Source: Rhizobium favelukesii | GTDB taxonomy: Bacteria > Pseudomonadota > Alphaproteobacteria > Rhizobiales > Rhizobiaceae | Reading direction: 5' to 3' | Assembly (NCBI RefSeq): GCF_000577275.2 | Contig: NZ_CBYB010000034.1 | Span: 1-42,790 of the forward strand | DNA: 42,790 nt | Shown here: positions 1 to 9,772 of the stretch, one piece after another | Layout of the letters: each line of letters opens with the position of its first letter | How positions within the stretch are numbered: the stretch's first letter is position 1 | Notes under the pieces: generated by a model | Seen by the model: only the letters and a program-made list of their open reading frames with translations | Database searches by the model: none | Told to the model about the DNA's origin: nothing | Program-made: the position numbers and the translations under genes

Positions 1-1969
1 AAACTGCTGTTGACGATCTCAATTTTGGATCGATCAGCAGCGGAGCTTGTGGGTCCTCGGGTGTCTCTAGAAAAGTCCTTTCAATATCGTGCTCTCTCAA
101 GAACGGTGCTGCCTTGAGCTTGTCGCGAAGGCCCAGCATACGTTTCTCGGCCCTGCGGACGAACGTATCGTATGACATGGGGATAATTGTTACCCGGTTA
201 TCCCATTCCGTGCGGGGAGCACTTTCGTCCGCGTCGATCCGCGAGCCCAGGACGTAGCAGGTTACTTTCGCTGCGTCTGTCAGGAGTCCCTTGCTTCTGA
301 GTTCCTTGACGTAGCGCCACGCCTGATCCTTTTGTTCGGAACCGATGGCAACGCCCGGTCTCTTTATCTCGGCGACGACCAGGCGCGATACACCATCCAC
401 CTCATGGCCAAGATCGTGCGCATCACGGCTGTAGAGGCCAACACTTCCATCCGGCAGCATCACGAAATCGGGTCGCTGCCGACTTCCCGTCTTGTTAGAC
501 CCGAAAATCTTGCGGATGACCTCGGTCATGCCTCTGTTGCTGGTGAACTCGAGGCTTTCGAATTCAGGGCCAAAGACCCACAACGACCGTTCGAACAGGG
601 GCTGGAGGTCCCCTACCTCATCCATAGTTTCGTCGCGAAGTTTGTTGTCCAGGTCTTCGATCAGCTTAAGTCTGGTCTGGATTTCATCCAATGCATCCTT
701 GGCGAGCCTGAGGGTCCAGTCGTCGAGCAACTTGTACAGAGCATCGAGATCGCCCGGCTCCAATTCGTGAAGCTTTTCGACCAGACCAAATTTCGAGGTG
801 CTCAGTTCGAGGTTCGCCAGTATCCCTGCGACCTTGCTCACTTCCTCCGTTGAGATTGACGGGCAGTTGTCGATGACCTCATCAACAAACTGGTTCCAGC
901 GTTCCCGTCCGACAGGAGGAAGCTGCCTCACGGTCTTAACCAGGGTTTCCTTGACGGCTTCCTTCGCCTCGCGTCGTCGGTCTGCTGAGAAGGTTGAAAG
1001 GTACTCTTTGATCCGCGCGTGAACAGCATCCCGCGTAGCCTGCCAAGCCTGATCGGTCGGCTTAAAGGCGGTCCAGTCGGGCTGGACTGCGTCTTCTAGA
1101 ATGTCGGCTGAAATAATGAACTGGAAGCGCTTCGCTTCGCTGCTACGGCCATCAAGGATGCGCTCGTGATCAAAGCCGATCCAGCCAGGAGTGCCAACCA
1201 GCCGCGTGTTGACACGCCACGCGATGCCGTGATGTCTGGTTGTGCGATCCGCTTTCTGGCTGTCGATCATGATGATCTGCACTGCGCCATACCCGGGGAC
1301 ATCGACATTGACCTTCTGGATACTATGGGTCGGTATGTCGTCGAATGTCACTAACGTGCCGTCGAGGGATACCACAAAATTCGGATCAGCCAGAAAGCGC
1401 GTGCCGATTATCTCGCGCGCAGTGTCCGCGTCCATGGAGACGCCCTCGGAAGCCGTTGCGGTGATTTCTGTGCCGTGACCAATCACGCCGTCTCGGGTGC
1501 GGATCAATTTCACGTCGAACGGTTGCGTCGTTCCTCGCCGCACCTCGTAGACAGTCTCGATGCCGTCACACCAAGTTCGGACGCGATAGGGGTCAGAGAA
1601 TTTGAAGGCTGCGTGCCGACCCTTACCGTTTCGGCCATAGGGAGTTCGCGCCGGGGCACCGGAAAGATCCGCCGGAGGAATTGATTTATTCCCCTCTTCC
1701 GCAAGACGATTATAATCAAGCGTCTTCCAGCGACGGTCGAACTGCGCCGGCGTCATACCTTTCCCGTTATCAGTGATGGAAAACGGAATACTCTGGCTGC
1801 ACTTGGGCCAAACAATGTCCACCTTCGTCGCGTAAGCGTCCCATGCATTCGCAACAAGCTCGACGATAGCGACGGCCGGATCGGAGATAATCGGCCCAGC
1901 GTATTTGTCGAGAAATCGGTCGTCGAAGAGAACGCCTTGGTTTGTGCTTTGGGTATCCACGCCGCTCAT
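1..1969 (-). CDS. GHKL-type ATPase with C-terminal PD-(D/E)XK-like domain (partial, 3' end beyond window)
   Basis: An open frame runs from ATG 1969 to the left window edge without a stop, about 656 codons, so the gene is 3'-truncated by the window. The N-terminus carries a GHKL (HSP90/MutL/histidine-kinase-type) ATP-binding fold: the N-box ELVANAWDA at residues 37-45, the G1 box ITDNGKGM at 65-72 and a second glycine box GRNGKGRHA from 112. Near residue 500 is RPDF and near 535 AEIKRP followed by a conserved Q, the D...ExK...Q pattern of PD-(D/E)XK nucleases of the Shedu-like type. GHKL plus nuclease suggests ATP-gated DNA cleavage in defence, which is inference. A GAGAGG abuts the ATG; the GTG three codons later is an alternative start. 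The gene is divergent from the Mrr-like gene at 2212 and lies beside Gabija-like genes. Confidence 0.8.
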   Translation of the reverse strand, partial: MSGVDTQSTNQGVLFDDRFLDKYAGPIISDPAVAIVELVANAWDAYATKVDIVWPKCSQSIPFSITDNGKGMTPAQFDRRWKTLDYNRLAEEGNKSIPPADLSGAPARTPYGRNGKGRHAAFKFSDPYRVRTWCDGIETVYEVRRGTTQPFDVKLIRTRDGVIGHGTEITATASEGVSMDADTAREIIGTRFLADPNFVVSLDGTLVTFDDIPTHSIQKVNVDVPGYGAVQIIMIDSQKADRTTRHHGIAWRVNTRLVGTPGWIGFDHERILDGRSSEAKRFQFIISADILEDAVQPDWTAFKPTDQAWQATRDAVHARIKEYLSTFSADRRREAKEAVKETLVKTVRQLPPVGRERWNQFVDEVIDNCPSISTEEVSKVAGILANLELSTSKFGLVEKLHELEPGDLDALYKLLDDWTLRLAKDALDEIQTRLKLIEDLDNKLRDETMDEVGDLQPLFERSLWVFGPEFESLEFTSNRGMTEVIRKIFGSNKTGSRQRPDFVMLPDGSVGLYSRDAHDLGHEVDGVSRLVVAEIKRPGVAIGSEQKDQAWRYVKELRSKGLLTDAAKVTCYVLGSRIDADESAPRTEWDNRVTIIPMSYDTFVRRAEKRMLGLRDKLKAAPFLREHDIERTFLETPEDPQAPLLIDPKLRSSTAV

Positions 1970-2211
1970 CCTCTCTTTTTCTCTAGTTGCGGTGCCGAGC
2001 ACCCAGTGCTTGATGCATTGAATGATCCTCTAATGGTTGTTTTGGAGTTGCATTCAGGTTTTTGCAAGTGCATCTCGATGTGACGCTTATGCGATCGCTG
2101 TTCACAGCCCCCGGGGAGCATCCAGACCAGTTTTGCTAAATCAAAAGGCCACAATGAAATCGGAACCGGCGATCCTTGCCAGTGAATGTGCTTTATAATG
2201 AGAATACGGGA

Positions 2212-3396
2212 ATGGACGACGCGCCGAACTATAGCGACGACATACTAATTGCTGACCTGAAAGCTGTTCAGGAGGCGGTCCAGGCGTGGGCGACCGCGCA
2301 GGACATATGGTTCGACTGCGGGTTCAAGTCCTATCGCGAGCACGTCGATGGCGAGCCCTCCGAGACCGATCCAATTGTATGCGTTCAATATTACAGTTCT
2401 GACTTTGAATGGGCACTTTTCGGCGATCTGGAATCAGAATTCTCGGAATTACTCGACCGTCACGGGTTTTGGTATGAAATCGCCAGCGCCGGAAACATAT
2501 ACTACTACCCGCAAGAAGGTCCACGTTCCCGAGCATACGCTCAATACTTCCGCTGGTTATGGGTTTGCAGTCTTGTTCAGGAAGACTTCGCCGACATTTA
2601 CGAGGAGTTGTACCGCCATTTCGCCGCGCACCCGGACGATTTGCATCGCTTAGGCTGGCGGGACTACGAAATACTGCTCGCTCGAATATTTCAAACGCAG
2701 GGGTTTGGCGTCGAGCTCGGACCGGGGCAAGGAGATGGAGGCGTGGATATTCGTCTCCTCCAGCGCGATCCGATAGGCGACGTCCTTACGCTAGTGCAAG
2801 CGAAGAAATATTCACCACGGAATAAGATAGGGCTCGAGACGGTGCAAGCGATTACCGGAGCCGCGTTCGTTGAAGGCGTTAAGGGGATGGTGGTGACAAC
2901 GTCGTCGTATTTGCCGAGTGCGAGAGAATTTGCGGCTCGAACGTCTGGCCGCATCGACCTCATGACTTCAGACCATGTGGCTTCGTGGTGCCAGACTGCT
3001 GAAAGCGGCATTATTCGCGACAAGTCAACGCTCGTGTCGCGTCGCGCAGTCGAACGACTCCTCTTGGACGTGAAACAGAAAACGGATAGCCGAGTCCTGC
3101 ACTCATCATGGGGCTATAACTCGACGCACAACAGCTTCGCGGTCATCCTGAAGGAAACCCGCCACGCAGCTCTTCTGATGAGCCTACCGGGGCAGACCCT
3201 CACCGATGACGGATACGGCCAGCGGGGTACCGAAGCACCACTTATAGATGCGAGCGCACTTGGATTTCACAGAGCAGACACGGTCTGGCGTGTGAAGAAG
3301 CGATTCTGGAAGGATGGCACCATGTCCTTTTGGGATGGCGCCAATCTTTATCACCCATGGGACGGCAGGCCGGTGGACTTTGACTATTATGACTGA
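2212..3396 (+). CDS. Mrr-type restriction endonuclease domain protein
   Basis: This protein of about 394 residues has an unassigned N-terminal part (aromatic-rich, about residues 1-150), a central Mrr_cat-type restriction endonuclease domain and a C-terminal tail of about 120 residues. The nuclease core is visible as LGWRDYEILLARIFQTQGF, then GDGGVDIRLL, then TLVQAKKY: the E, D and QxK residues of the Mrr branch of the PD-(D/E)XK superfamily. Mrr proteins usually cut foreign or modified DNA. The frame is open from a TTG at 2176, but I prefer ATG 2212, which follows a weak GA-rich stretch. It sits alone between a divergent GHKL-nuclease gene and the convergent gajB-like gene. No methyltransferase is seen nearby, so it may act as a modification-dependent enzyme or as a defence effector; that is inference. 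Confidence 0.8.
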   Translation: MDDAPNYSDDILIADLKAVQEAVQAWATAQDIWFDCGFKSYREHVDGEPSETDPIVCVQYYSSDFEWALFGDLESEFSELLDRHGFWYEIASAGNIYYYPQEGPRSRAYAQYFRWLWVCSLVQEDFADIYEELYRHFAAHPDDLHRLGWRDYEILLARIFQTQGFGVELGPGQGDGGVDIRLLQRDPIGDVLTLVQAKKYSPRNKIGLETVQAITGAAFVEGVKGMVVTTSSYLPSAREFAARTSGRIDLMTSDHVASWCQTAESGIIRDKSTLVSRRAVERLLLDVKQKTDSRVLHSSWGYNSTHNSFAVILKETRHAALLMSLPGQTLTDDGYGQRGTEAPLIDASALGFHRADTVWRVKKRFWKDGTMSFWDGANLYHPWDGRPVDFDYYD

Positions 3397-3696
3397 TTGT
3401 CGTTAGGCACAGCCGAAATTCTGCAGCGATCCAGTGAATTACGAAAACTATATCTTGTCCAATGCGCTGCTGTCGTCCCTTTGAACCTCTTGAATACATG
3501 CGCGACCCATTGCAGGTTTGGTTTGAGGTTAGGCACCCATGACTTGTCGCCAAGTCAAACGCCGTAAGTCAGGTTCTGCGAATTACCATTGCATTCAACA
3601 GCGGTGTGCTGCGCAATCGGCCTGGCTACCACTCGCTGGACGTGACGTTGAAGAGAAACGTCGAGCCGTGAGAAAGGCCGACCGGATCCGATGGAC
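3397..3696. other. Convergent intergenic region, no gene seen
   Basis: About 300 bases between the stops of the Mrr-like gene and the gajB-like gene. I see no convincing ORF, RNA gene or clear hairpin-plus-T-run terminator here. Confidence 0.5.
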
Positions 3697-5217
3697 TTAG
3701 AATGTGAAGAGCGGACTGGGTTCGTCGCGACAAATCACCAATGTCAGGTTCTCCATCGCTCTACTCAAGCCGACATACAGCAGGCGTCTTTTGTAGTCGG
3801 TGTTTGAAAAGGATTGCTTGTCGCACATCATGATAAGCGCGTTGTCGCATTCAAGCCCTTTGGCTTTGTGAATCGTGCTTATGCATTTCGCCGGGGGTTG
3901 GGGATGGGAAAAAGTTCTACGCCTCGTAATCTCGATCAGCCCCTCCCCGGCGGAAGCGTAACTTCCCAGCTTGACGGCGTCTTGGAACTCACTTTTTAGG
4001 TCGATCGAGACGTTGGCGAACCCTGGCGTCTTGGATGTGATGTGACCGCGTAGCAGCGTAAGGCTGCGGCTAAGACCGCGATGGTTCGGCTCATCCAAAA
4101 TGAACCGGCCAATAACCTGTAGATGGGCTGGCAATCCTCTCGATGGTTTGCTGCATCCATCCAGTACTTCCTGCCGCAGTCGCCGGCCATGCGTCGAGTC
4201 TGTAAAGCCGGTGCAGGTCCCATCGACAAACGAGAGCAAGGCTTCGACAATGCCGGATGGCGTGCCCGAGCTATCCTCCACTGACTTCACCAGTGAGGAA
4301 AGTGCCTCTCGCCCATGCCCTTCCCAAATCCGAACGGACCGATTGAAAAACGCGTTCAAATGATCGACACGCTCATTCCCGACTGTGAGCACGAATAGCT
4401 GCGAAGACTTCCGAGCCATCATCGATATCTGGCGACGATCATCAGCAGCCATTGTGATGGCCTTGTGGGCGAGACGCGCCGAATTTGCGGCATGCAGCAC
4501 CGTCAGCCCGGTTGGTAGCTTCCCGGCGAGGTCTATTGCTTTGCCGGAGGCAAGTGCCTCTCGCGCTGCAAGCACCCATTCGCCAAGCTCCATTGAGCCA
4601 GAGCGCCAACGGTGAGGATTAGTCAAACTCCCCCACCCGCCTTCGCTTTTGAGGCCTTCCCAACGCTTGACTGCCGCTGAAGTTCGGGCACCCGCGCCAC
4701 CGTAAATGATCTGCATCGAGTCTCCGAGAAATCGGACGCGGGACCCAGCCCGGTGGATTGCCATGATCGCGGCGTGTTGATCGACGCTGGCATCCTGATG
4801 TTCGTCACAAATAATTATCGGATACCTGAGCGCCGCGGCGCGCGAGACATTTCGCGAGCGTTCGAGCAACTCTTTGCACCGGGCGGCGACCACATCATAT
4901 GCCGAGTTCTCACGTGCCCAGGACCCTACATCCAACGGGAAATTTAGCGTCCGGTGATATATCGCCGCGATTTCAGTGAGAAAGCTATCGATTGTTCGGA
5001 TCTCGACTCGATCCAGCAGCCTGCGCGTTCTGTTTGCAAACACTGATCGCGCCGCATGAGTGTGCGTGAGAATTAGAACTCGGCCAGCCGCGAGCGAGGA
5101 GGCAGCGTCGAGCGCATAGTTGGCGCCCTGAAAAGTCTTGCCGCAACCGGCAGGGGCCTCGATCGTAACCAAGGCCAGATCACTGCGAAGGAGAAATCCG
5201 ACGTCCTCGTCCGTCAC
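3697..5217 (-). CDS. gajB: Gabija-like UvrD/Rep-family DNA helicase (GajB-like)
   Basis: A 506-residue superfamily 1 helicase, close in length to described GajB proteins (about 494). Motifs in order: Walker A PAGCGKT (residues 22-28), a motif Ia region LILTHTHAA, Walker B ICDEHQD near residue 138, motif III RFLGDSMQIIYG, motif V TIHKAKGLECD near 448 and motif VI LLYVGLSRAMENL near 483. The start is GTG at 5217, sharing four bases (GTGA) with the stop of the upstream gajA-like frame, which indicates translational coupling. In Gabija (known family) GajA is an ATP-regulated Toprim nuclease and GajB a helicase-like partner that assembles with it. The reading frame here is intact. Assignment to Gabija rests on the OLD-plus-UvrD pairing and protein sizes; other OLD/UvrD pairs exist. 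Confidence 0.82.
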   Translation of the reverse strand: MTDEDVGFLLRSDLALVTIEAPAGCGKTFQGANYALDAASSLAAGRVLILTHTHAARSVFANRTRRLLDRVEIRTIDSFLTEIAAIYHRTLNFPLDVGSWARENSAYDVVAARCKELLERSRNVSRAAALRYPIIICDEHQDASVDQHAAIMAIHRAGSRVRFLGDSMQIIYGGAGARTSAAVKRWEGLKSEGGWGSLTNPHRWRSGSMELGEWVLAAREALASGKAIDLAGKLPTGLTVLHAANSARLAHKAITMAADDRRQISMMARKSSQLFVLTVGNERVDHLNAFFNRSVRIWEGHGREALSSLVKSVEDSSGTPSGIVEALLSFVDGTCTGFTDSTHGRRLRQEVLDGCSKPSRGLPAHLQVIGRFILDEPNHRGLSRSLTLLRGHITSKTPGFANVSIDLKSEFQDAVKLGSYASAGEGLIEITRRRTFSHPQPPAKCISTIHKAKGLECDNALIMMCDKQSFSNTDYKRRLLYVGLSRAMENLTLVICRDEPSPLFTF

Positions 5218-6967
5218 AGCTTCAGCTCTCCAGGATTGAGAGCCACCTCATCCACTTCGGCCCGGATCGCGTTGAGAAATGGCAACAAGACTGGTTCAAA
5301 ACGGTGCCAGAGCCCCAAGCTGATCATTTTCTCGCATAGTTCACTGCCGCCGGAAAGCGACTTGAACCACTTCTGGCTGTGCTTCGCCCATTCCTTGCCA
5401 GCTGGCTCATTGGTCGCGCCGGTCCTGTCACCGGTTGCCGCCTGGACGATCAACTTCCGCAGGCTGTCATACGACCCACATGCATCAAATATCGCGCTTT
5501 CGCTTTTGCTGTGAATATCAAGACGGTCGGCCAACGTCCGAAGCCGATCTCCGCTGACACTATCGTTATCGTAAGCAAGAGAGAACAGTCGGCGATCGGG
5601 ACGTGCGCAATGATGTTTTCCTCGAGACATCCTCGTTGCCACTGAAAAAGCTTCGCACCTGCGGCAGCCTTGAGCTTAGTCCAACGCCCCTCAAATCGGC
5701 CTTCGTCGTCGCAGAAGCCTGCAACATTGAGACCCGCTCCCTTGAGAGCCTCTAGGACGCCGAGCATTGCGTCGTTTCCTCCCCCGTCTACCACTCTGAT
5801 CCCGTGGACCGTGTCCTTTCCATCGAAGACGAGCTTGAGGAGTACCCGGAGGAAGCCGACTTCCGTGACCCCCTCCGCAACGATCGGGACCCGCGCGAGA
5901 AATGTCTCCGGATCGCGCGTCTGTTGCCGTGCAATCTTGTCCTGTGGCAGGCGCCCAACGTGGCCATTACCATCGATATACCAGAGCGCAGCCTTTTTTG
6001 CGGTGGCCAAGACGACAGGGCTGTGCGTGGTGACGAAACATTGTTGTCCATCCGACGACAGCGTCTCTAAAAGCTGACGCAGCCGGTACGGCTCAAGTCC
6101 GCGCTCGATCTCGTCGATCACCGTGAACCGCGTCGAGGCTTCCGTTGCCCTGGCAATTTCGAGCGCAGCCATCCGACGCGTACCCGCGCCCCAACTCGAC
6201 ATCGGCAGCATTGTGCCGGACTTTTCCGCAAGCAACCCGACGAGGGCTCCGATTGAAAGGCCCTGACTACTTGTAAGGCCGATATCGAGGCCATTTGGAA
6301 GTCCCGCTGCTTCCATCGCCTTATCGAGCGTCTTCAACGCCTGTTGCTCATTTTCTGTCATCGCGTTGGATAGATCTGCCGCTGAAACTTCCTTGCTGAT
6401 CCGAGATTTGAGGTTTCCTTTCGAAAGCAACCGATCGAGTGCAGATCCGGTTACCAGACGTAAATCGCGATCGTTTCGATCGTCGTTGGCCAGCCGCACG
6501 ACGCCGACCTTTCGTCGGAGCCCGGCGGAAAGGCTTACTGGCTCCAGGTTAGGCTGGATGATCTGCCAGACCAGCTCCAGCTCAGGTGTTCCAGTCACCT
6601 GAAAAATGTAGACTGGGTCGAACGGCGCGCCCTCTCGATCGTTGTCTGGTAGCACCGCCTTCTCGCCATCCCATTCCCATGGCCACAGAGCCTGTTGGAA
6701 GTTGGCCAGGCCAATGTCTTCAGGAAGGGAAACCGTCACTTCGATCGTGAAACCTGGTTCCAGCAGACGGTTATAGTAGTCCGTCTCCAACAGTTGGACG
6801 GCGTTGGTCGGGCTGAACAATAGGGATAGAGCGTGAAGAAGCGTTGACTTTCCGGAATCGCCGCCTCCAATGAGGATGTTCATGCCCTCGACGGGGCACC
6901 ACTCAGTATTGGTGAGGCCACGGAAATTTGAGACTTTCAGGCGCCGAATTCTTGGCTGTACTACCAT
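5214..6967 (-). pseudogene. gajA: Gabija-like OLD-family ATPase/Toprim nuclease (GajA-like), frameshifted
   Basis: The 5' frame (6967 to a stop at 5450) encodes an ABC/OLD-type ATPase: LKVSNFRGL near the start, Walker A GGGDSGKST (residues 34-42), signature SSWGAGTRRM near 256, Walker B FTVIDEIERGL near 284 and H-loop VTTHSPVV near 314. A Toprim domain follows: VAEGVTEVGFL near 363 and FCDDEGRF near 420. At about 5599 the homologous sequence moves to another frame: ENIIAHVP continues as DRRLFSLAYDND only if one C is added to a CCC run. The second frame (up to 5642) ends at 5214. Restoring that base gives about 584 residues, matching GajA (about 578). It is therefore a broken gene, a sequencing error or a programmed slip. 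ATG 6967 is chosen because homology starts there; the frame stays open up to 7114. Confidence 0.78.
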
Positions 6968-7112
6968 CGGAAATACCGAATCAACTAGAGGAGGATTTCC
7001 TAAGGCTGTCGGGATTGCCAATAATAGCAAGCCCATTTCAAACCGTTTGCCCAGCTGAACCGCATAGACAAAAAATCTCGCTAGTTGTTTTAAATCATCA
7101 TCGCGCGGCGGC

Positions 7113-8324
7113 ATGACGTCGGGCCGGCGGCTCAGCCCCGCTCAAGTACGGAACTGTATATTGGATTTATTCGAACCTCGTTTGCCGGAAACGAAACTCC
7201 ACGATGCCTTTCGCCTTATTCGTTCCGATCCAGGCTATGGGAAGGTCTTGCCTGTTATCCAAAACTGGGCGACCGGCTTGCTGGATCGAAAGGGCGAGAG
7301 CCAAAAATTCATCAAGGAATTTCAATCGACGTTTAATTCCTCGATGTGGGAGCTGTATCTCAACAGAGCCATGTCTGATTTGGAATGCAACGTCGACTAC
7401 TCGAAATCTGCGCCGGACTTCGTTGTTCGTGGACCTGGAAACTACGAATTCAACATCGAGGCTGTCATTTCCGATCAACCGCCGACCACCGTTCAGCAGA
7501 AGTCCTTCAGCGAGCAGGATTTTAAGGTCCGCGGCGCCCTGAAGCTCGTCGGCAAGATTAGAGACAAGCTGAACCTCTATCGTGGATTCAACGGCAAGAA
7601 GCACCCCTACTCGTCACTTAGCCACGTGCGCGGCCGACCATTTGTCATTGCAGTCGCGCCGTTCGACAGCAACATCTCGCTTCTCCAAAATAATGAACTA
7701 ATCAATCTGGCCCTGTTTGGGATGGCACCGCCCGAGCTCGTCGGCCCCTATTGTGGAAAGCAGGGCAAGATAGGTTCTCTGCTCACGCCATCGGGCTCAC
7801 CCGTCGAGATGGGTATCTTCACAAACGATTCCTTCAAGGAGATCAGCGCTGTATTCTTTTCCACGGTCGGGACTTTCGGGAAGGCTGTGGTTGAGAGCCA
7901 GATCGAACGGCTCGTAAGGTCCACACGATACAGGATGATGGATAAGGACAAGGTGGAGCCCGGGTCAATGCTTTGGCAGCTCGGAACACATCGTTTCCAG
8001 TTCACCAACCTAACCTATTTAACAACATTGCGGTGGGAAGGCGGCAATCAGATCGGCGGCGCAGACAGGCTTATCCAACATTCATCAGTGCATCGCGAGA
8101 CCCACTTGGACGGCCTGCAAGTTTATTTCAATCCCTATGCAGAAATCCCGTTCGACCGTGATTTTGCGTGGCCGCAAGAGGTTGCCCTCAATTATTTCGA
8201 TGTAGAGAATGGTGAACATATCCAGGCACATCCGGACGGCGCGCTGGTTTCCCGTCAGGTTTACGATCCCAGCCCCTACTCTCTCCAATTTTTGCTGGAG
8301 TCGAACGGTTTTCTCGTTCGCTAA
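7113..8324 (+). CDS. Uncharacterised protein divergent from Gabija-like genes, possible nuclease-like core
   Basis: This is a 403-residue protein I do not recognise. It has no signal peptide or membrane segment. Near residues 73-78 is WELYL, followed by APDFVVRG and then YEFNIEAVISD. The E ... PDF ... IEA spacing recalls PD-(D/E)XK proteins in which the lysine is replaced, but this is inference and not a confident domain call. The rest is soluble alpha/beta sequence ending in LLESNGFLVR. The gene is divergent from the gajA-like gene, with about 145 bases between the preferred starts. The ATG at 7113 lacks a clear ribosome-binding site, so the start is uncertain. Its position in a block of nucleases and helicases suggests a defence-related role. 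Confidence 0.7.
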   Translation: MTSGRRLSPAQVRNCILDLFEPRLPETKLHDAFRLIRSDPGYGKVLPVIQNWATGLLDRKGESQKFIKEFQSTFNSSMWELYLNRAMSDLECNVDYSKSAPDFVVRGPGNYEFNIEAVISDQPPTTVQQKSFSEQDFKVRGALKLVGKIRDKLNLYRGFNGKKHPYSSLSHVRGRPFVIAVAPFDSNISLLQNNELINLALFGMAPPELVGPYCGKQGKIGSLLTPSGSPVEMGIFTNDSFKEISAVFFSTVGTFGKAVVESQIERLVRSTRYRMMDKDKVEPGSMLWQLGTHRFQFTNLTYLTTLRWEGGNQIGGADRLIQHSSVHRETHLDGLQVYFNPYAEIPFDRDFAWPQEVALNYFDVENGEHIQAHPDGALVSRQVYDPSPYSLQFLLESNGFLVR

Positions 8325-8632
8325 GGGTGCCGCAGGACTGCGCTGCGAGAGTTGGGGCGGGTTCAGCTGTTGGAAGTCAAAGTCTCGATACCGACCAATT
8401 ATTCTTCCCCTCCGAAAGGTCCATCTTCGTCTCGTTCGACAGAGAATCTAGGCGGAAAGGCGGCGTCCGATGCGAAGCAATTGAAGTCTGGCGAAGACCG
8501 ATATCGCCAACGCCATCGCGTCCCTCTTCGCGCCGAGCCATTGGATAACGGGGAACGCCCAAGGGGTCGACGGCGGCGAAATGAAGCTAGCTTGGAACTT
8601 GAATGCCTGCCTGCCACCAGGCCTTCAGTCAT
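8325..8632. other. Intergenic region, no supported gene
   Basis: About 300 bases between convergent genes. Short open frames exist on both strands (for example 8352-8636 plus), but they are low-complexity, Arg/Ser-rich and have no good ribosome-binding site. It probably marks the border between the defence island and the recombination region. Confidence 0.4.
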
Positions 8633-9772
8633 CTAAAGAATGCCCCACGCCCGAAACCTCCCCCTCCCCGTCATCTCCCTGAGGCCCAGCTCCAAAACAA
8701 TCCGCCGCGCCGCCTGTGGCGTCATGTCCAGCGTCTTGGCCACCATCCCGGCCGAGACGAGCGGGCGCGCCATCACCAGCTCGACCAGCTCAGGCAACTT
8801 TGACGACGTTCTCCGTCCTTTAAGTTTCCGCTCTATCAGTGTTCGGGCGAGTGCCAGACGGTCGTGCTCTTTCAGCCCGATCTCGGCGGCCGCGATCAGA
8901 CCTTGGGCGATGGCGAGCAGCCGGGTTTCGCGATCGCGATGGCGGCGCCGGTCGACGGGAATGGTTTTGAGGCCGAGATTGATGGCGGCGAGATGGGCAC
9001 CCGTGGTGATGCCGGCCTGGCGCAGGATCGAAGCGGCCAGCAGCCGGCCGAGCCAGGGTGCATGCTGGAGGACGGAAAGCTCGTTCCAGGCATCCAGGGC
9101 AACAATCGCCTGCAGCACCGCCGGTAGATATTCGACTTGGCGCAAGACCGCACGCCATTCGTCGAGCCGGGCATCCTCGTCCCAGTCGAGATCGTAGATC
9201 ATCGGATCTTTCTCTTGGGTACCACTCCGGCCGGGCCGTGTCGCATTCTCGATTGCCGCTTCCGATCGGGCGAGAACCGCATCGATGGCGGCATAATCGA
9301 TACCGGGGAGATGTTCGAAGTCGTCGGCGTCTTCCCCCTCGCCGTCCGGATCGTTCGCGACCGCGCGCCGGATGGCATCGGCGGTCGTCGCCTCGTCCGT
9401 GTCAGCAGCCGTGATCTCCGAGGTTTTTCGCAGTGCGCGAAGTCCGTCGGCCGACAGGGCCCAGCCAGGCAACTGGCCAGCAATTCGCCGACGGGTGCGC
9501 AGGACGTCGCGGGCGATGGTCAGCTCGTGGGTGGGTGTGCGGATATCTCTGACATGGTCGTGGAGGACGAGGTCTTCGAGATGGACGAGTTCGCCGTCGA
9601 TCCACAGCGAGGCACACGCATCGGCATACTGCGTGCGTTCGAGGAAACCAGCGCCGACGGGCGAGCGAGCGACGCGCTCGTCCAAACGCGCAAGCGCGAT
9701 GCCGGCGTTAAAAGCAGGCCCGACCGAATTTAAAATGGGCAATTTTCCGAGATCGTAAGCCATTGAAATCAT
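8633..9772 (-). CDS. DUF1612-type (RHE_PE00001-like) plasmid protein with C-terminal helix-turn-helix
   Basis: This 379-residue protein resembles a family common on rhizobial plasmids, recognised from stretches such as [33 protein letters not shown] and [20 protein letters not shown]. The C-terminal third contains a probable DNA-binding helix-turn-helix ([20 protein letters not shown]). A middle segment (about residues 125-200) is acidic and likely disordered. The function is unknown; family members lie near replication or mobile regions of rhizobial plasmids. MAYDLGKL three codons in (ATG 9763) is an alternative start; neither has a strong Shine-Dalgarno. A perfect 11-bp inverted repeat lies about 80-105 bases upstream and could be its operator. 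Confidence 0.72.
   Translation of the reverse strand: MISMAYDLGKLPILNSVGPAFNAGIALARLDERVARSPVGAGFLERTQYADACASLWIDGELVHLEDLVLHDHVRDIRTPTHELTIARDVLRTRRRIAGQLPGWALSADGLRALRKTSEITAADTDEATTADAIRRAVANDPDGEGEDADDFEHLPGIDYAAIDAVLARSEAAIENATRPGRSGTQEKDPMIYDLDWDEDARLDEWRAVLRQVEYLPAVLQAIVALDAWNELSVLQHAPWLGRLLAASILRQAGITTGAHLAAINLGLKTIPVDRRRHRDRETRLLAIAQGLIAAAEIGLKEHDRLALARTLIERKLKGRRTSSKLPELVELVMARPLVSAGMVAKTLDMTPQAARRIVLELGLREMTGRGRFRAWGIL

Noticed and set aside
8352..8636. 94-codon frame on the plus strand between convergent genes
   Set aside because: Arg/Ser-rich, overlapped by equally long frames on the other strand, no ribosome-binding site or known domain.
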